A stretch of 64,000 nucleotides of DNA from Bacillus alkalisoli (lineage in GTDB: Bacteria; Bacillota; Bacilli; Bacillales; Bacillaceae_I), in the NCBI RefSeq assembly GCF_002797415.1, contig NZ_KZ454944.1, positions 2,932,665-2,996,664 on the forward strand, read 5' to 3'. This document shows positions 63,639 to 64,000 of the stretch, one piece after another (the first letter of the stretch is position 1; each line of letters begins with the position of its first letter). The notes below the pieces were generated by a model, which had not been told where the DNA came from, searched no databases, and saw nothing but the letters and a program-made list of their open reading frames with translations. Position numbers and translations under genes: made by a program.

Positions 63639-63863
63639 AACGTTCACCCCTTTTTCTTCGTATCATTTTTAATCATATAAATGAATCTATATCATAATTA
63701 CGATTCGTTTAGTGAAAAAAGAATGTTTTACTAATATGCGGAGTTATTTATTCGTCTTTAAAGTTGTATTTAATAAAGTATTAATACATTATGACACGGA
63801 CTCAAATAACTCAAATTTTTATAGTATCTTCCTTTCTAAGCAATGCTTTAAAAACAAATATTA

Positions 63864-63927
63864 GTTGAAGTTCACTACAGGTGCGAGACTCCTGCGGAAA
63901 GCCATTGTACCTGTAATGAACTTCAAC
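63864..63927. repeat. Dispersed hairpin element, copy G (64-bp deletion derivative)
   Basis: Only the terminal arms GTTGAAGTTCACTACAGGT and their complement (19 of 21 positions) plus a short centre CTCCTGCGGAAAGC remain. The centre is what recombination between the CTGCGGGA and CGCGGAAAGC motifs of a full element would leave. The stretch 63639-64000 upstream of pbpF is otherwise AT-rich with no gene visible up to the window edge. Confidence 0.8.
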
Positions 63928-64000
63928 GTTTCTAACTCTAATCTTCAATCAAAGAGTGTTTAAATTTGTACTTATTAGGTAATACGTATTATATATTAAA

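Noticed and set aside
1-64000. tRNA, rRNA, prophage or insertion sequences
   Set aside because: No cloverleaf with a TTCGANNC arm, no rRNA stretches, and no integrase, transposase or phage structural gene was seen.

Overview
The window is chromosomal DNA of a low-GC, Gram-positive, endospore-forming bacterium of the family Bacillaceae. Most genes and several gene neighbourhoods match the Bacillus subtilis map regions known as yis, yhj, yhf and hem (asnO-yisN-yisL; gerPA-PF/hlpB/sbcC/addA/addB; sipV-yhjE-yhjD-comK-yhzC; yhfN-lcfB-lplJ-yhfI-yhfH; pbpF-hemE-hemH-hemY). There are complete gerP spore-coat genes, yunB, a Spo0E-like phosphatase and comK. No rRNA, tRNA, prophage or insertion sequence was seen.

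Layout. 1-6.6 kb: a C30 carotenoid locus, with a glycosyltransferase and CrtP-like oxidase on the plus strand facing a crtM/crtN/crtN-like operon on the minus strand. 6.8-13 kb: asparagine synthetase, YisN, a FIST-PAS-GGDEF-EAL signalling protein and YisL. 13.2-15.2 kb: an accessory block with 18.4 copies of a 52-bp tandem repeat beside a NERD-domain/zinc-ribbon gene. 15.3-18.9 kb: rocD, a Spo0E-like gene, a P-loop kinase-like protein and a DUF418 membrane protein. 18.9-21.5 kb: gerPA-gerPF plus a second gerPF. 21.6-30.7 kb: hlpB, an SbcC-derived zinc-hook-only gene, addA and addB, with no sbcD. 31-41.6 kb: MFS and RND transporters, thiolase, signal peptidase, VTT membrane protein, S9 peptidase, YhjD and DUF421. 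41.7-51 kb: comK, yhzC, yhfN, a SCO protein, azlCD, enoyl-CoA hydratase, lcfB with a near-consensus FadR box, lplJ, yhfI and yhfH. 51-57 kb: a PAS-GAF-PAS-GGDEF-EAL protein, a LacI regulator with twin operators, yunB, and a second NERD/zinc-ribbon gene beside a second, unrelated tandem array. 57.5-64 kb: the haem genes hemY, hemH and hemE, a truncated histidine-kinase remnant, and pbpF.

Two patterns are not explained by ordinary gene content. First, both NERD/zinc-ribbon genes lie next to a tandem-repeat array (52-bp units in one case, 21/40-bp units in the other). Both arrays are pyrimidine-rich on the strand opposite the gene, and both have grown by block duplication; this is my main candidate for an undescribed system. 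Second, seven copies of a modular, GC-rich, hairpin-forming intergenic element occupy nearly every other gene-free stretch longer than 300 bases. Their terminal inverted repeats and an internal stem differ in sequence between copies but stay self-complementary, which points to a conserved structure.

Start codons were refined by eye: where an upstream start would place the ribosome binding site inside the reading frame, I chose the start just downstream of that site.
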